The translations under genes were made by a program, and so were the position numbers. Below are positions 5,746-6,217 of a DNA stretch of 6,217 nucleotides, one piece after another. Below the pieces are notes generated by a model that made no database searches, was not told where the DNA came from, and was given only the letters and a program-made list of their open reading frames with translations. The stretch lies in assembly GCA_964424205.1 (NCBI GenBank), contig CAYRIF010000231.1, positions 1-6,217 on the forward strand, written 5' to 3'. Within the stretch, counting starts at the first letter, position 1. Each line of letters starts with the position of its first letter. This DNA is from CAYRIF01 sp964424205 (lineage in GTDB: Bacteria > Bacteroidota > Bacteroidia > Cytophagales > Cyclobacteriaceae).

Positions 5746-6063
5746 ATGCAGTACAAAAAAAACAAAAACATACCTCGAAAATCCGACACCATCACCGTGG
5801 GCAATGCACTCAGAGGCATGTTGGGAGCCTTTGATATTGATAAAAAATATGACGAAACACAGCTCATCAACTCGTGGGAAAAAATGATGGGAAAAACCAT
5901 TGCTAACCGAACGTCTAAAATATTTATTAACAATAAAAAAATGTATGTCACCCTGACTTCTGCTCCTCTCAAAAATGAACTAGCATTATCAAAACAAAAA
6001 GTGCTTGACATTTTTGAACAAGAAGTGGGGAAGGGGATTGTTGAGGATATTGTTTTTTTGTAA
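5746..6063 (+). CDS. DUF721 (DciA-like) protein
   Basis: Small protein of 105 residues with the DUF721 pattern. A basic N-terminus (KKNKNIPRK) is followed by a short helix (GNALRGMLGAFDI, 19-31) and the conserved SWEKMMGKTIANRTSKIFI (43-61), where W44, G49 and the T of NRT are typical. The strand KKMYVTLTSAPLKNELALSKQKVLDIF (64-90) has the usual V-x-x-x-S-x-x-x-x-EL core, and the ending is VEDIVFL. DciA, the DUF721 protein of many bacteria, binds replicative helicase DnaB and helps load it. Bacteroidota homologues are short and consist mostly of the KH-like domain, so a helicase-loading role here is inferred. It lies 19 bases downstream of recF on the same strand, consistent with one replication/repair transcript. 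No terminator hairpin is evident after the stop. Confidence 0.85.
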   Translation: MQYKKNKNIPRKSDTITVGNALRGMLGAFDIDKKYDETQLINSWEKMMGKTIANRTSKIFINNKKMYVTLTSAPLKNELALSKQKVLDIFEQEVGKGIVEDIVFL

Positions 6064-6064
6064 A

Positions 6065-6097
6065 AGACAAAAGATTATTAGACTTGAGATATAAGAC
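6065..6097. repeat. Short degenerate tandem repeat (AGACnnnAGA)
   Basis: AGAC recurs at 6065-6068, 6080-6083 and 6094-6097, 15 and 14 bases apart. The first two copies continue as AGACAAAAGA and AGACTTGAGA. This is a small, imperfect, purine-rich tandem repeat directly after the DUF721 stop. Short AGAC/GTCT-type strings are, as I recall, common in intergenic DNA of Bacteroidota. No function is evident. From here to about 6170 I see no other structure. Confidence 0.4.
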
Positions 6098-6170
6098 TGG
6101 AATGTCTACCATAGTTGTGACGATATTGTTAAGTCCATAAATTATATATTTGAATTATGAGAACTAAATA

Positions 6171-6217
6171 GGGTCTGCTGAAAAAGTCCCAAGTGCGTCA
6201 GCTACGAGTAGACAAAG
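6171..6217. mobile_element. Possible insertion-sequence end, cut by the window edge
   Basis: The sequence beginning GGGTCTGCTGAAAAAGTCCC at 6171 looks like the terminal inverted repeat of a transposon of the kind whose ends read GACTTTTTCAGCAGACCC on the other strand. This is a resemblance from memory. It is more GC-rich than the AT-rich bases before it, suggesting a boundary near 6170. Only 47 bases are visible, with no transposase reading frame, so family and orientation cannot be assigned and a solo remnant is also possible. Confidence 0.38.

Noticed and set aside
5670..6011. 113-residue minus-strand open frame with hydrophobic stretches
   Set aside because: It is antisense to the conserved recF end and DUF721 gene. 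Its hydrophobicity is a by-product of AT-rich complementary codons.

Overview
The window looks like a chromosomal housekeeping stretch from a member of the Bacteroidota, probably a Cytophagales- or Flavobacteria-like organism. It is AT-rich. Start codons are preceded by A/T-rich leaders without clear Shine-Dalgarno sequences, and several upstream regions carry sequences resembling the Bacteroidota TAnnTTTG -7 element. The proteins (monofunctional aspartokinase, heteromeric-type pyruvate dehydrogenase E1 alpha, RecF next to a DUF721 protein) fit that phylum. The taxonomic call is inferred from gene style and content, not from a database match.

Layout, left to right. The C-terminal end of a DUF3179-type protein runs off the left edge on the plus strand (1-336). 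It converges on a block of four minus-strand genes across a 189-base gap holding a CGCAAAG-type inverted repeat. In their own direction of transcription (right to left) the four genes are pdhA (pyruvate dehydrogenase E1 alpha, 4481-3426), a membrane-anchored YfgM-like TPR protein (3364-2657), ribH (lumazine synthase, 2426-1950) and lysC (aspartokinase, 1851-526). An apparent intrinsic terminator follows the TPR gene, and ribH and lysC each have a promoter-like sequence, so the block is probably two or three transcription units. The plus-strand pair recF (4623-5726) and a small DUF721/DciA-like gene (5746-6063) diverges from pdhA across a 141-base promoter region and looks like a two-gene operon for DNA replication and repair. 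The right edge (6064-6217) is non-coding, with a short degenerate AGAC repeat and what may be the terminal inverted repeat of an insertion sequence cut by the window edge.

The genes themselves are ordinary: central carbon entry (PDH), aspartate-family amino acids (LysC), riboflavin (RibH), envelope protein quality control (the TPR protein, inferred) and recombination/replication (RecF, DUF721). No new multi-gene system is evident. The most unusual part is the 230-base gap between ribH and the TPR gene. It holds four consecutive perfect or near-perfect inverted repeats, three non-terminator hairpins plus the terminator. One of these is a composite in which a CAGAGTC/GACTCTG core occurs four times and can fold in two mutually exclusive ways. 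The gap also holds two copies of a 14-base direct repeat, one on each side of the hairpins. This resembles a dispersed palindromic (REP/MITE-like) element.
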